Origin: Semisulcospira habei | Lineage: Eukaryota; Mollusca; Gastropoda; Semisulcospiridae | DNA length: 64,000 nt | NCBI GenBank assembly: GCA_036245525.1 | Contig: BTPG01000001.1 | Location: 220,873,144 to 220,937,143 of the forward strand | Direction: 5' to 3' | Translations under genes and position numbers: made by a program | The notes under the pieces: model-generated | Told to the model about the DNA's origin: nothing | The model's input: the letters and a program-made list of their open reading frames with translations, nothing else | Database searches by the model: none | In this document: one piece after another, positions 31,254-44,857 of the stretch | Layout of the letters: each line of letters opens with the position of its first letter | Numbering within the stretch: the stretch's first letter is position 1

Positions 31254-31584
31254 AAGCTAATTCCAGCAGCTGAAGTATTAAGTTTCTGGAACTAACTATC
31301 AACACGAGCCCTAGATCTTGTTAAGTCGGATAACAAGGCGCACAGAAAACGAAAATAATTTCGATTACAAATCCTATTCTTTCCACGAACAAAATTGGTT
31401 CAGATAACATAGTCCGAGATCTTGTGAACTTGTCCGTAAAAGAAAAGGGCACAATTCTGTTGCATGCTAGAAACAAATCGTAAAGTCTTTCTCGATTAGA
31501 AACTACTTTTATTTTGCATCATCGGAATGTTTATTTTGCTTGTTATACCGGTGTAGCATGAGAAACGTACTTCGCTTCTGGCAT
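31254..31584. other. Unassigned
   Basis: No gene or repeat recognised. Confidence 0.4.
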
Positions 31585-31894
31585 GTTTGCCCCCTCCCTA
31601 TTTGATTTGTCAGTCTCTGACTTCAAGAGGTCGTTGAAAACTCACCTCTTCCTCAAGCTTTACTTTTAATAACTGCCAGTGCTTTATGCCTTAGTTGTAG
31701 TTCTGTAATCCTCCTTGTTTTAGACTGAATGTTAATTATAACATAGTATGTATGCATTTTTGTTTAGTCCATTGTAAAAGTTGTGTGTTCGGGTATTGTG
31801 TTTTGTTTGTTATGTGCATACGTCGTTGTCATTTATATTTTTGTGTACAGATTGTAAAGCGCTTAGAGCTTTTAAGATTAAGCGCTATATAAAT

Positions 31895-31948
<54 letters not shown>
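31585..31948 (+). mobile_element. CR1/L2-type LINE 3' end with (ATT)n tail
   Basis: The coding end has LTSRGR-like residues followed by KTHLFLKLYF and a stop (near 31620-31668). The untranslated part ends TTGTAAAGCGCTTAGAGC, TTAAGCGCTATATAAATAC, TCATTATTATT. The GCGCTATATAAAT plus ATT-repeat ending is characteristic of CR1/L2-like LINEs in many animals. 5' truncated. Confidence 0.8.
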
Positions 31949-31949
<1 letters not shown>

Positions 31950-32059
31950 TGCCGAGTTTCGACACACACAGGCGCTAATCCGTCCCCCCCCCCCCCCCCT
32001 TTCCGTTGTTTGATAATTTGGCGAGTGGCGAGAGTGTTCACAACACACACGCCTTCTTC

Positions 32060-32233
32060 CTCTACCCCCCCCCCCCCAACCCCCCCCCCCCACCCCCCTC
32101 GCCCCTGTTGTTTGATATTTGGGCCACTGGAAGAAGTTCTAACATCGGGAAGCCTTTTGTGTTAGGTTGAACGTCTCAAACAAAAAATTGGAACACCCCC
32201 CCCCCCCCCCTCGAGGTAACTGATCCGCCCTTG
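32060..32233. mobile_element. hAT-like GC-rich repeat, right part
   Basis: C-runs, then GGGCCACTGGAAGAAGTTC, TTAGGTTGAACGTCTC, and the end GTAACTGATCCGCCCTTG, as in 8998-9345. The left end is not delimited. Other C-runs begin at 31982. Confidence 0.6.
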
Positions 32234-32486
32234 ATGGGAGTAATTTTCGGGGTTATGTGCAGGGAGTACTGTTAAGGGGAGTAAAATCCACGTACGCCAT
32301 TTTTACTCCGGAGTATATCTGATGGAGTGCTTGATTCGTGTTACACCGGCTAGTAAGAAACATTCCATTTTCCGTCTTTATCTCGATGGTTGTTGCTTTG
32401 GGATTTTTTTTTTTCAAATGCAAGGCGGACAATCCCTGAGAAATGCTTCATGCTGTCGGGACACTCATCGAAAGTACTACATGAAC

Positions 32487-32588
<102 letters not shown>

Positions 32589-32823
32589 AAAGAAATATTT
32601 TCCCTGATGAGTTAAAAACAGCTAAGGTCATTCCCCTTCCCAAAAGCAAAAACGTAAACTCATTGAATGATTATAGACCTATCTCCATTCTACCAGTCAT
32701 CTCAAAACCTATTGAAAAACATATCCATACACATCTGCAAAATTTTCTAGAACAGAACTGTCTACTCAGTAAAATGCAGTCTGGGTTTGGCCCGCAACAC
32801 TCTTGCCAAACTGCCCTTATACA

Positions 32824-33251
32824 TATCATTGATAAATGGCTTACAGCCATTAATAATTCTCAGTTATCAGGTGCAGTTTTTCTTGACCTTAAAACAGCCT
32901 TTGATTTAGTCAACCACTCTATCTTATTAAAAAAAAAACTACCGATGTATCACATCGATTCCAATACCGTACATCTGATATCATCCTATCTAAGTGACAG
33001 AAGACAGAAAGTTTTGCTTAATGGTAATTACTCGATAATTTATCATTGATAAATGGCTTACAGCCATTAATAATTCTCAGTTATCAGGTGCAGTTTTTCT
33101 TGACCTTAAAACAGCCTTTGATTTAGTCAACCACTCTATCTTATTAAAAAAAAACTACCGATGTATCACATCGATTCCAATACCGTACATCTGATATCAT
33201 CCTATCTAAGTGACAGAAGACAGAAAGTTTTGCTTAATGGTAATTACTCGA
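32824..33251. repeat. 211-bp tandem duplication inside LINE-1
   Basis: 32824-33035 and 33041-33251 are virtually identical, differing by one A in an A-run, with a short TAATT junction. Each copy carries RT motif A. Confidence 0.93.
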
Positions 33252-33763
33252 GTGAAGGTTTAGTAACGTGTGGTGTTCATCAGGGTTCAATTTTGGGCCC
33301 CTTGTTGTTCAACAGATTTATCAATGATTTACCATTCTCTATCTCACATCCCGATGCAACATGTGACTTATTTGCTGATGAAACTACCATACATACATCA
33401 AACAGCGAATTGGCAAAAATAAACGAAGTTCTCCAGCAAAGTCTTGATGAGGTTTCAAGCTGGTGCCAACATAATCATATGATAATTAGTGTCCAAAAGA
33501 CAAAGAGTATGTTGATTACTTCACGCCAAAAACATCAACGTGGTCTCCTGCCCTGAACATTATACCTGAACTCCAAGCCCCTTGATCAAGTTAATAAAAA
33601 AAAAATAAATAAATAAATAAATAAAAAAAACAAAAAAAAAACATCGTTTGCTTGGAGTCACAGTAGATAACCAGCTCAGCTGGGAACCACATATCGAAAA
33701 CACATGCAAAACAATATCTAAAAATCTATTCCTGCTATCAAAACTAAGTCAAATAGTTAATAC

Positions 33764-33863
33764 TGACACTAGAAGACTCTTTCTCCATGCCCACATTAAG
33801 ACACACTGTGATTACTGACACTAGAAGACTCTTTCTCCATGCCCACATTAAGACACACTGTGC
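33764..33863. repeat. 51-bp tandem duplication inside LINE-1
   Basis: GACACTAGAAGACTCTTTCT to AGACACACTGTG occurs twice in a row. Confidence 0.9.
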
Positions 33864-34535
33864 TCCACTATCTGGGATGGATGCAGTGAGGTACATTTTT
33901 AAAAAAAACTTAACTCATTATATCGTCGAGGGGTAAAGTTATTTGTGCCTGGTCCCTCTCCCACCGACGAAAAGTTTAGAACTATCCGACTGCTAAACCT
34001 AAACAAACAGTTCACATTTAATCGATGCATACTTATGCATAAAATTCTTCATCTTCAAACCCCATCTTACCTTCGTATGTTATTTTTGGCTAGTCAAAGA
34101 CAAAACACGAGGAACAGTTTGTTACAGCTACCATGGTCCAGGCTCGATATATATAAAACCAGCCTTTCGTTCTCAGGTGCCAAAGCCTGGAACGAACTAC
34201 CACCCCAAATTAAAACCATTTGTAACTCTAGAACCTTCAAAACTTGTTTATATAACATCTTGTAACTTAAAATCTGAACGAACTACTTATATTATATATT
34301 ATTATATATTATTATTCACTGTTATTGATATGTGTGTGCGCATTATTTGCATTGCTTATGGGGTTTTTTTTGTGTTTTTTTTTTCACATTTCAGTTTATT
34401 TCTTCATGTTTCGATTTATTGTGTTTCTCTTACTCTTTGCTATTAATGTTTTTTTTCTAAAAGGACAGTTTGTAAGAGAGGCGTTTCGCCTAAAACTTTA
34501 TCCTGTCAATAAAACGTTTCATCATCTTCAACATC

Positions 34536-35720
<1,185 letters not shown>

Positions 35721-35721
<1 letters not shown>

Positions 35722-36173
35722 ATCGGGCACACATATGTTACGCACTCTTACTTACTTAAACAGGATGAGCGTCCATGGTGTTTTGCCTGTGATGAGCAGT
35801 TTTCTGTTCGACACTTTTTGCTGTATTGTGCTGACCTAATTGACACCAGATATAAACACTTCACAGCAGACTCCTTGAAGGTTTTGTTCCGGGATGTTCC
35901 CCCGGACAAAATCTTCAATTTTTTGAGAGAATGCAATATTTTTAACAAGATCTGAGCATTCATAGACTATGTGAATTTTTTTATTTGCCCTTTTTGAGAG
36001 TCTGTAGACGTTTCTTTTCCAGACATGTGCGACATTTTAGCCTGAGATTTTTAATCTATATTTACATCTTGTCTTAAGACCTTGCTTTTAGTCTGGCTGA
36101 CCAGATTTTTACCCATCCCGCCGTGAGATGGCCTTAGTCGCCTGCTCGGCGTTAAACCCAAATAACTAACTAA
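35721..36173 (+). mobile_element. LINE-X: C-terminal fragment of a second LINE family
   Basis: Coding part 35722-35955: [33 protein letters not shown], then PDKIFNFLRECNIFNKI and a stop. The HxxxH/CxxC...H...C arrangement is the zinc-knuckle-like C-terminus seen in I/Nimb-type LINEs. The 3' UTR ends CGCTCGGCGTTAAACCC-like, positions 36145-36160, then AAATAACTAACTAAC and (TC)n. It is 5'-truncated exactly at (TC)n. Confidence 0.82.
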
Positions 36174-36201
36174 CTCTCTCTCTCCGCTCTCTCTCTCTCT
36201 C
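36174..36201. repeat. (TC)n, 3' flank of LINE-X
   Basis: Short (TC)n with one CCGC interruption. Confidence 0.85.
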
Positions 36202-36504
36202 TGCATGATCTGAGCTCGGTTTTGACGGTCGATTACAAACTGAAAAATCAAACCGACACCGAAAATGTCGGAAAGACTATCATAAGGTCTTTGAGCCTGT
36301 CAGTACTGCTCACTTCGTTTGAAGCATTTCAAATATCTACACGATAAATATGTCCCAAAATACACATCGCAGGTCGTTTCTAAAAAGAAAAATATATAGG
36401 TCTTGCCTGATTTTTTAGTCAGTAGCGTTTCAAACGGCTGTAAAAGACTCCGCAACATGAATCGGTCTCTCGTGAAACCCCTTCTATCTGCTAGAGACGT
36501 AAAT
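36202..36504. other. Unassigned
   Basis: No gene or repeat recognised. Confidence 0.4.
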
Positions 36505-36550
36505 TCACATAAGCCCCAGCAGGGCCTCATGCGAATCTATGCTCTTGCTC
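36505..36550. mobile_element. Hairpin repeat, family C, right half
   Basis: AAGCCCCAGCAGGGCCTCAT, GCGAATCTATGCTCTTGC. The left arm is only partly recognisable. Confidence 0.65.
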
Positions 36551-36889
36551 ACCAAGATTGTTTCATGCTGTGCCTGTAGTTAAGAGTGGTATTTGGGGTT
36601 CAGCGTACACCTGAAATACGAAAGATCGCTTTTGTATGGTTGTGTATTTGCTGCCCTCGTTCCAAAGACATGCTGTCAACGTGTTTACAAGTAGCTGAAT
36701 ATGTTTTAGGGGCTGTATTCCTTTCACTTTTCGGGCGAAATGACTGCATGTTTTGTTCACACTCAGCTCCTATATTTTCTTCACAGGTGTGCCGGGAGTG
36801 ACAGATAGAGATAGCTTACTGACAGGTTTTGCTTGGCCTTAGTCCGTGATAACTTATGGACATGCAGCCTATGATGCTTAGTTCCATCC

Positions 36890-36994
36890 TTAACTCATTC
36901 TAGACGTGACGCCTCCCGATACGCGGCTTCTCGTATCCGCGTACGAGATACGAGAAGCCGCGTATCCGGAGGCGTCACGTCTCGAATGAGTTAA
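36890..36994. mobile_element. TTAA-flanked hairpin MITE, family D (long form)
   Basis: TTAACTCATTCTAGACGTGA on the left and TCACGTCTCGAATGAGTTAA on the right. Inner arms are GATACGCGGCTTCTCGTATC and GATACGAGAAGCCGCGTATC, with a GCGTAC centre. TTAA on both sides. About 50 bp per arm, nearly perfect. Confidence 0.9.
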
Positions 36995-37002
36995 TCCTGA
37001 GA

Positions 37003-37080
37003 GAGATTGACCATGATTGTTCCGTTATATTGACCGCTTAGTTTGGCGCCTGCGGAACTAATCAGCCACTACCTTTGCTC
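37003..37080. mobile_element. Degenerate family A remnant
   Basis: ATTGACCATGATTGTTCCG, GCTTAGTTTGGCGCCTGCGG, AACTAATCAGCCACTACC. Arms heavily mutated. Confidence 0.6.
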
Positions 37081-37374
37081 TGACATGTTCGATGCATAAC
37101 TCCCAGTGATGTGGTGCTGTTTTCTGCTTTTCTTGTACGGTTCACGTCCGACAAGTATGATAGATATGCATGTTACCGTATAACGCATTAGCACGTAAAT
37201 CAAGGCGAGGTGTAAAAAATTCAATCAGTGTCAAGCGCGTTAGCATAAGCTGCCGACAAATTGAAAGACAGAGTTACTGTGAAGGGCTATGTACGACACT
37301 TGTAAATACGTCCCACCCACTCTTCACCAAACGAGTACCCTCCACGCCATCACTTTCCCACGTGTCCGAAGGAG
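37081..37374. other. Unassigned
   Basis: No gene recognised. The open frame at 37170-37409 runs into a family B half-copy and is not convincing. Confidence 0.4.
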
Positions 37375-37403
37375 TAAGGTCCAAAATTACAGACCAGCAC
37401 ATA
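37375..37403. mobile_element. Family B repeat, right half
   Basis: TAAGGTCCAAAATTACAGAC then CAGCACAT. The left arm is absent. Confidence 0.7.
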
Positions 37404-37582
37404 CTGTAACCCCATTACTGCCAGTGGACGCGAAATTATGTCTTTGACGGGGTCAATTTAACATGGAATAATCCCATCAATCCAAGAAACACGGATATGA
37501 ATAGGGTTAGCAAAAAGCAGAGAATGCCATGAGGTTCTTTGCCGGCCTCTTGCAGTTGGGTGATGTTCGCGTTTTTTCCGTC

Positions 37583-37778
37583 AGTGAAGGGCTTGAGAGT
37601 CACTGTGCACATACTCAGTGCTGGACATACAAACAGTTAGATCCCCTGCCCCCGCCTATCTGGACATACAGTTAGATCCCCTGCCCCCGCCTGATAGGCA
37701 GGGGATCTAACTGTTTGTATGTCCGGCGCTGAGTAATTCCCCTTGGTATGTGCACTGTGACTCTCAAGCCCTTCACTG
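37583..37778. mobile_element. Large inverted repeat with internal triplication
   Basis: AGTGAAGGGCTTGAGAGTCA at the left matches the complement TGACTCTCAAGCCCTTCACT at the right. Inside, GGACATAC..AGTTAGATCC and CCTGCCCCCGCCT occurs twice on the left arm and once inverted on the right. Single copy in the window. It may be a foldback element. No target duplication was identified. Confidence 0.8.
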
Positions 37779-38131
37779 GTTTGTGAGTTTGAGAGTCACA
37801 ATTTGTAAAAGTCAATAATAATAAAAATAATAAAAAAAATAATAAATAAATGCTCTAAAAAATCAGTGAATAAGGTACATGTATTATTCAAATGCAAATC
37901 GTTTTCTGCCAGGAATGTGCAGCATTTCCATGTTTGTTATCAGTATCTACAATTTATATTCATACCCCACTTTACATATTTCACGCTGTAAACCGATCTG
38001 TCTCCATTGGGTTTTATTGCTGTCACCGGGGTATGACAAATGTTTGACCCTTTTCGACGTGCGCTTGCACCGGAATCAGTGGAATTTTTTTTTTTAACTC
38101 TTATTTGGAGGTAACGTTGAATACCATTCTG
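37779..38131. other. Unassigned AT-rich sequence
   Basis: 37818-37850 is an AATAAA-type low-complexity tract. No gene recognised. Confidence 0.4.
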
Positions 38132-38200
38132 CCGAAAAGAGATATAGACTGGCATGAGCCCTGCCGCTGTAGAGTTTCATGAGAATCTATGTTTTTCGCG
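38132..38200. mobile_element. Hairpin repeat, family C (diverged)
   Basis: CGAAAAGAGATATAGACTGG, CATGAGCCCTGCCGC, CATGAGAATCTATG, TTTTTCG. The copy-specific CGAAAA / TTTTTCG end is mirrored. Confidence 0.8.
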
Positions 38201-38243
38201 TATAGACATTTCTTTTCGTAGATTATTCTAGATTATTTATTAT

Positions 38244-38244
<1 letters not shown>

Positions 38245-38330
<86 letters not shown>
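38245..38330. repeat. (TC)n, 5' flank of LINE-3
   Basis: (CT)n with one CTCCT interruption at its start. Confidence 0.92.

Positions 38331-39298
<968 letters not shown>

Positions 39299-39382
<84 letters not shown>
39299..39382. repeat. (TC)n, 3' flank of LINE-4
   Basis: Pure (CT)n of about 84 bp. Confidence 0.93.
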
Positions 39383-39385
<3 letters not shown>

Positions 39386-39750
39386 GAATGGGTCAACTTC
39401 GCCATAATTTTGCGGACTGAGTGTGTTTCATACCTATCCCAAGAATCAATTACAACATATATTCTGCAAGGTCTTTGCCGAAATATATTAAACCGCTTTT
39501 CCCCGTCGAAATTTCGTTTTCATTTTGCGTTGTCTGGTGCTATTTCTTTTGCTCGCAAGCGACATTAATCAATAAAGAACCAAGTACGCATAAACCTCAT
39601 GACAGAATACATTATGTGATAGCTTGTGAAAGGGAATTTTATGCCCATGGCAGGATGGTTTATGCCTTTCGCGAAGATATGTGTGCCATCCCTTCCCGGC
39701 CCGGCATCTTGTTTTCCGTCCTGGGCCATTTGCAACCAGACAGTGCATCT
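39383..39750. other. Unassigned
   Basis: An open frame at 39421-39798 (125 residues) has no recognisable domain and ends in a family C hairpin. No splice evidence. Confidence 0.3.
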
Positions 39751-39798
39751 GCAAGAGGCATAGATTCTCATGAGACCCAGCAATGTAGGGTCTCTTGA
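39751..39798. mobile_element. Hairpin repeat, family C (right arm shortened)
   Basis: GCAAGAGGCATAGATTCTCA, TGAGACCCAGCAATG, GGGTCTCTTGATC. The copy-specific GAGACCC / GGGTCTC is mirrored. Confidence 0.75.
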
Positions 39799-41228
39799 TC
39801 GTTAATATTGGTTTTATATACTTCAATCGTTTTCTCTGAAAAGAAGAAAGTCAATGGGATTTATGCTTGTCTGGCAACGATCTTGTTTTCAGCACAATAC
39901 CTGTCAATCTCTCACCAGTACTCATCAGGTCTTCTGTTGGCCCTCGCACAGCTTAAGCGCCGAAGACTTTACGGGGAGCACAGACTTACATATTTAGTAA
40001 AGATAAAGGGCGTGGTTCCTTGTGAACCCCTGCAGCATGCTGGGGCCGATTATGATCAATGTTGGATGAAATTGGCTTTAGTAGTGGTTTGCTCTGTTAA
40101 GTCGCGATTTCTTCTTGGGCGGTCCCAACATGATAAGAATACAGTGACCTGAGGCATGTCCATTCTGGTGTTGTTCATGACTCCATTGAACACTATCTTG
40201 ACCTTTCGTAGTCTTTTTATGACTAGTAGGATGAAGCCATAGACTTTGTGTGGATTAATAGTTGTTTGCTTAAAGTAACAAAGCATGCAAGATATAAATT
40301 TTATAAGTAACCTCATTTTGACTTTCTCGTCGATGGTTTGCGGCGTGTTCAAGTCAGTTGTGCTGCGGGTTTCACGTGGAAGAGTAGACGTGTATGCATG
40401 TGGGAAAAACTATTGTGAAGACTAAAAGCCGGATCCCGTTTGCCGTTAGCGGGCCTCACAGGACCTCGAGCACACGTACATTGACCATTAACTGACTTCT
40501 AACGAGCTTCTGTCACATTCCGTCAGCCGAGATCCTTCATCTGGTTGTACTCCAAATGGCCTCTGTGAAGGTATGGGGTGGGACTTACATGGCAAAGTCG
40601 CAGACTCAGTCTCCGATCACTGTCTCCGTTGGAGAAACAGAGATGAATGTAGGGGAGAGGTCCCGTTATTGAAATGGGAAAAATAAAATGTTCATATTTT
40701 CGAAACAGTGACCTTGGGGGGGGGGGGGGGGGGGGGGGGGGGAAGTATGAATGTCAAGAGTTTACACACAAGTTGAAGTTTGCTGTCATGAAGCATTAAG
40801 TCTTAAATCATCTTGATTTAAAAATTAAAAAACGCGAAATGCTGCGAGTGTTCCAGTGACGGAACCTATAAGTTCCAACATCGGAATGCTTAAGTTTAAT
40901 GCTTAAATTCTGACAAGCTGTTGAGTTGGCTGAGCTGATGATGTGTTTTGATAGTGTTCTTATGATAGCGCTATGCTCCATCAAACTTGTTCACTTTCCT
41001 TTTTATCCCTGAAGTCACCCGCTAAGTGAAAAACTGAAGCATTATTCCTTCCTGTTCTGCCCAGTCCATTTGGTTTCACTTCAGTGTAGCACTTCACGGC
41101 TGCGTGTACAACAAGGTTTTAGATGCATATGAAAGAAATATCACTTTGAAAAACAAAATGTGTGATGTCAACTTCATCTCTCGCAAGACAGCAGCAATAA
41201 TCACGCAAAAGCCTCCAGCATTTGACTA
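39799..41228. other. Unassigned
   Basis: A G-run at 40717-40742. No gene, hairpin family or LINE was recognised in this 1.4-kb stretch. Short open frames at 39808-40152 and 40056-40352 overlap on opposite strands and look random. Confidence 0.4.
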
Positions 41229-41270
41229 TAATAATAATAATACCTTGTATTTATATGGCGCATTTCTCAT
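41229..41270 (-). mobile_element. CR1/L2-type LINE tail fragment
   Basis: ATAATAATAATACCTTGTAT, TTATATGGCGCATTTCTC is the minus-strand form of a ...GCGC.ATATAAAT..ATT-repeat tail. Confidence 0.55.
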
Positions 41271-42240
41271 ATTTATAATATAACTCAATGTTTCATCTGT
41301 CCTCTGTTTTTATGTACTGACAAAAAGTCGCATCTGTAAAGACCATATACACATTTTATTGTCAAGTTTTTTTCACTATTGAGTGATCAAGTTCATACTG
41401 GTATTGTTCAGTAGCTTTGCCGGTTTATGTATTAGTATATTAATACTCCGTTTGTCAAAGGGAGGTATGGTAGCAACATTGTCCGATTTTAAGAGGCACA
41501 TTAGTCTAGATCTTCTGCTTTATTCATGCATAGCTTAAATTCTGATGGATGGACCCTCACGTGGCAATACCTGTATGTCAATACTTCTCTTGCCTCATGT
41601 TGAGTCAGAGATTTAATGTTATGATATCTCTAATGAAATTTCACCAACCTGCATCAGATGTTTGGAGAATTTGAGTTTAACATTGAACTCTGCCATATTT
41701 TGTTTGCAGTTGTGATGACGTGTCCGATGGCCGTAACATTTAGTATTGTTACCAGGATTGTGAGTGATTTATTTGGTGTTTCTCTAAATTGTGTCTTTTC
41801 TATATCTTCTTGTGGGCGATTTAGGTGTGTCGTCCAATCGGTAGCAAAGTGTTTGCAACATTTCATGCAGAACATTTAGCTTGAAAAACACTTAATGGGT
41901 CATGTAATAACTTATGCACCTGTAACTGATGTATATTTCAATCCTATCAACAGCCGAAAGACAGTTTTGTCTTTCTGAACATCTAAGCAGCAACAGCACT
42001 AAGTTAGTCACAGAATAAGGTAAAAAATACAAACTTGATAATCTTCTTTTTGCTTGCGGCGACATTGTCCTTGTTTTTAGTGCCGTGCTGCAGTAACGTC
42101 GTTTACATTCTATTGAATATCAAATTTCATCTCTGCCATTGGCCGTTTTTCCATAATGGCCCCGTTTCAAATTAGTACTAGCACTTGCAGTAGTAGCCTG
42201 TTCCAATAACGGAGGCTCTCCCCTATATGAGACACAACCC
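41271..42240. other. Unassigned
   Basis: No gene or repeat recognised. Two complementary open frames near 41654-41879 are mirror images of one another and unconvincing. Confidence 0.4.
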
Positions 42241-42318
42241 TACTTCAGCAGGAGGCATAGATTCTCAGTCATGTGCTCCTGCAGTTGTAGGAACTCATTG
42301 GAATCCATGTCGCTCGCA
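42241..42318. mobile_element. Hairpin repeat, family C (diverged)
   Basis: CAGGAGGCATAGATTCTCAG, TGTGCTCCTGCAGTTG, AACTCATTGGAATCCATG, TCGCTCGCAG. Confidence 0.65.
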
Positions 42319-42420
42319 GACGAAAACAGGAGCAGGGCTGGAATTACGATATACATGTATATCTAACGAGGAAAGATGTAATTCTAAATATCAAGATCGA
42401 AACCTTTTCCAGCAAAGCTT

Positions 42421-42480
42421 ACAGATTCTGCTGAGCCCTTGCAGCTGCAAGCTCTCTTGAGAATCCGTAACATTTTGCAG
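42421..42480. mobile_element. Hairpin repeat, family C (diverged)
   Basis: GATTCTGCTGAGCCCTTGCA, GCTGCAAGCTCTCTTGAGAA, TCCGTAACATTTTGCAG. Confidence 0.6.
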
Positions 42481-42858
42481 ATGGAAGGAGCTTGCTGAAC
42501 GATCGCACTGACGATTTCCAGTGTGCGGTAGTGCTTAGCAGAGTACGGAAAGAGACTGTTTACTCTGGAGTCAGCTCAGTGGTCCATCCACAGATACTCA
42601 TGCGCGGCCGGAACGTCCGCAGCCTATCACATTCAGTTTACCGTTCCTGACCGTAGATATCAGCTTTTTGTGTTCTGTGTTGTTTGTTCGTTCTTCCTTT
42701 TGACACACGAGTTCAGTCCTCGCGCTCTTCAACTCTGTCTTGATTGAATGGCGACAATTTTATAGCTGTTATCGCTGGGTATTCTTTATCAAGGCGTTCA
42801 GGACTAGTGGCTATTGCTGACATTCCATGGGGTGAGTTAAGTTCCTCTTGTTCCGAAA

Positions 42859-43004
42859 GCCGAAACGCACACGCAGGCACTGGTGATCATTGCGTCATTG
42901 CTCACCTCCTAAAACGAGTAAGTAGTAAATAGTACCAACTTCTCTCCATTTACTATTGAGCAATGACGCAACGATCATCCCGTGCCCGTGCCTAAACGTG
43001 TTTT
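42859..43004. mobile_element. Inverted-repeat element (foldback)
   Basis: ACACGCAGGCACTGGTGATC and ATTGCGTCATTGCTCA on the left, with TGAGCAATGACGCAACGATC and CGTGCCCGTGCC on the right. Arms are about 45 bp, with an inner TAGTAAATAGTA / TTTACTATT. No target duplication identified. Confidence 0.75.
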
Positions 43005-43067
43005 GGTCTGTAAAATGGAAATGTTGAACGGCTTGGTCGCCTCCGTCGCCTGAGCGGCGTACTTATA

Positions 43068-43135
43068 GTCCTGCGCAAGCCCTAAGCAAGTGCCTTGCAA
43101 TAGCGGAACACCTTGCTTAGTGGCATGCGCAGGAC
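43068..43135. mobile_element. Short hairpin element
   Basis: GTCCTGCGCAAGCCCTAAGC and AAGTGCCTTG on the left, CACCTTGCTTAGTGGCATGC and GCAGGAC on the right. Arms about 28 bp, imperfect. Confidence 0.75.
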
Positions 43136-43459
43136 CAAGCACACTCAGTCATAAACTGGCCCTGGAGCCATAAAGTCCAATATCACGACAAGCAAACGGC
43201 ATACCATTCAGCCGGTCAGCTGACTCTCATCCGGCATCCCAAAACCGTGGACACCCCTAAACGGGTGTTTTGGCATGCATTAGCGATGGGTGTCTGGTCA
43301 GTCAATGCCATGAAGCCATCTTGGAGCCCCTCTAATCTAAATTCTGATCACGCAGGTCAACAGCTGATGCCGCCCGGATGGGTCGGTCTGGTCAGTGCCA
43401 TGAAGCCATCTTTTAGCCATTCCTAATGCAGGTCTGTGATTTGGGGCCGTGTCAGTACG

Positions 43460-43624
<165 letters not shown>

Positions 43625-44065
43625 CTGCGATCTGTGCATTGTGTTCTTTTGTTGATTTATCGGCGCCGCAACCATCGTGAAGAGTCTCGCTGACAAGTGG
43701 GCCTAGTACTCGGACATGCAAGCAATTACCACGCAGGTGTTGTAAGCCAGTAATTAACCAATCAACCCCCCTTGGCACTGACTTGTATACACTATGCGGC
43801 ACCTCGACGGAGAGTGTAACGATGGACGACCATTCACTGACCTGCTGCCTTCCTTCCGGGCGGATGTTTGCACTGATTCTCATGAGCCCAGGATACGGAC
43901 AGATCAACGTCCTTAGCCTTTGCCGGTCCGAGGAAAGTCTCGCGGATGACACCCTCCTTCTGCAAAAGGCAAATATCTTCATGCGCCCAATAGGCAAGCG
44001 AAAGACCATAGCCGTCCCCAGCTAGTATTGCAGCCAATCAAGACCGTACTGCTGGAAGCATAGAA

Positions 44066-44160
44066 ACACCCAAGAAAGAATGAAACGCGCTTAAGGGGGA
44101 AAAAGCACAACACAGTTATTTAATTTTCGCGCTTAATCCTTTTAAAATAGACATAAGGAC
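44066..44160. mobile_element. Degenerate fragment of the 14-bp-TSD short element family
   Basis: CAAGAAAGAATGAAACGCGC, TTAAGGGGGAAAAAGCACAA, CACAGTTATTTAATTTTCGC, TTTTAAAATAGACATAAGG follows the order of 58502-58666 and 60455-60610. Confidence 0.55.
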
Positions 44161-44219
44161 ATAAACTTGTACAACGTACAATACTTATCAAGTTTGTTTT
44201 GGTTTTTTTCTTTTTGCCC

Positions 44220-44275
44220 ATTCAGCCCCGACGCCCTACAGCAGGAGATGGATCGACCATAATAATCCAAGGTAC
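44220..44275. mobile_element. Family A MITE, left end
   Basis: CCCATTCAGCCCCGACGCCC, TACAGCAGGAGATGGATCGA, CCATAATAATCCAAGG. The core and right half are missing. Confidence 0.75.
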
Positions 44276-44345
44276 TGCACAACACCCCTGCGCAGTCGGA
44301 TTACTTGGACGCCCCCCGCATGATTTGAAGATGCTAATGGCGCCA

Positions 44346-44412
44346 GCAAAAGGCATAGATTAGCATGAGTCCCAGCAATCTGCAGGGACTCATGCGAATC
44401 TGTGCATCTTGC
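44346..44412. mobile_element. Hairpin repeat, family C, with arm-matched variants
   Basis: GCAAAAGGCATAGATTAGCA, TGAGTCCCAGCAATC, TGCAGGGACTCATGCGAATC, TGTGCATCTTGC. GCATGAGTCCC is shared by both arms in place of TCATGAGCCCC. Confidence 0.87.
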
Positions 44413-44779
44413 ATATGGATTTGGCTAGATGAGCGAATGTCCTGCATTCACTGACCTGTGACCGGTCAACCAGCGGACATAAGTGTCCGTTTAATTAATA
44501 AGAGGCATGTGTTATTGATAAGTTGATCGACGTTAGCTGATTAACGAAAACAGCCTAGCATGAGTCCGGCTTATCTAGAAGAGCTTAAGTGCAGTATTTC
44601 GATGATGTTCACTTGCAACTTCGTAAATGAGTAACAAAATTGTGGCTCCGAGAAGAACCAAAAGCAAAAACTGTTTGCAATGTTGTCATATCAAGCATGT
44701 GCTCCGAGGCGGTTTTGAGGATTTCCTGTTAAAACCCTTTTCATTCGGAATACACCAGTGTGTGAAATACGTTTGATTA

Positions 44780-44857
44780 AAATAGTTCAAGGGTAGTGCC
44801 ATAATAGCTTGGCGCCTCTAGGCGCCAAGCTGTTTTGGCACCATCCTTGAACTAAAG
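44780..44857. mobile_element. Family A MITE core
   Basis: TAGTTCAAGGGTAGTGCCAT, AATAGCTTGGCGCC, TAGGCGCCAAGCTGTTTTGG, CACCATCCTTGAACTA. Outer arms absent. Confidence 0.8.

Noticed and set aside
39421..39798. A 125-codon host gene
   Set aside because: No domain, no splice support, and its end runs into a family C hairpin.
41654..41879. Two 73-codon genes on opposite strands
   Set aside because: The frames occupy the same bases on opposite strands. Neither shows coding character.
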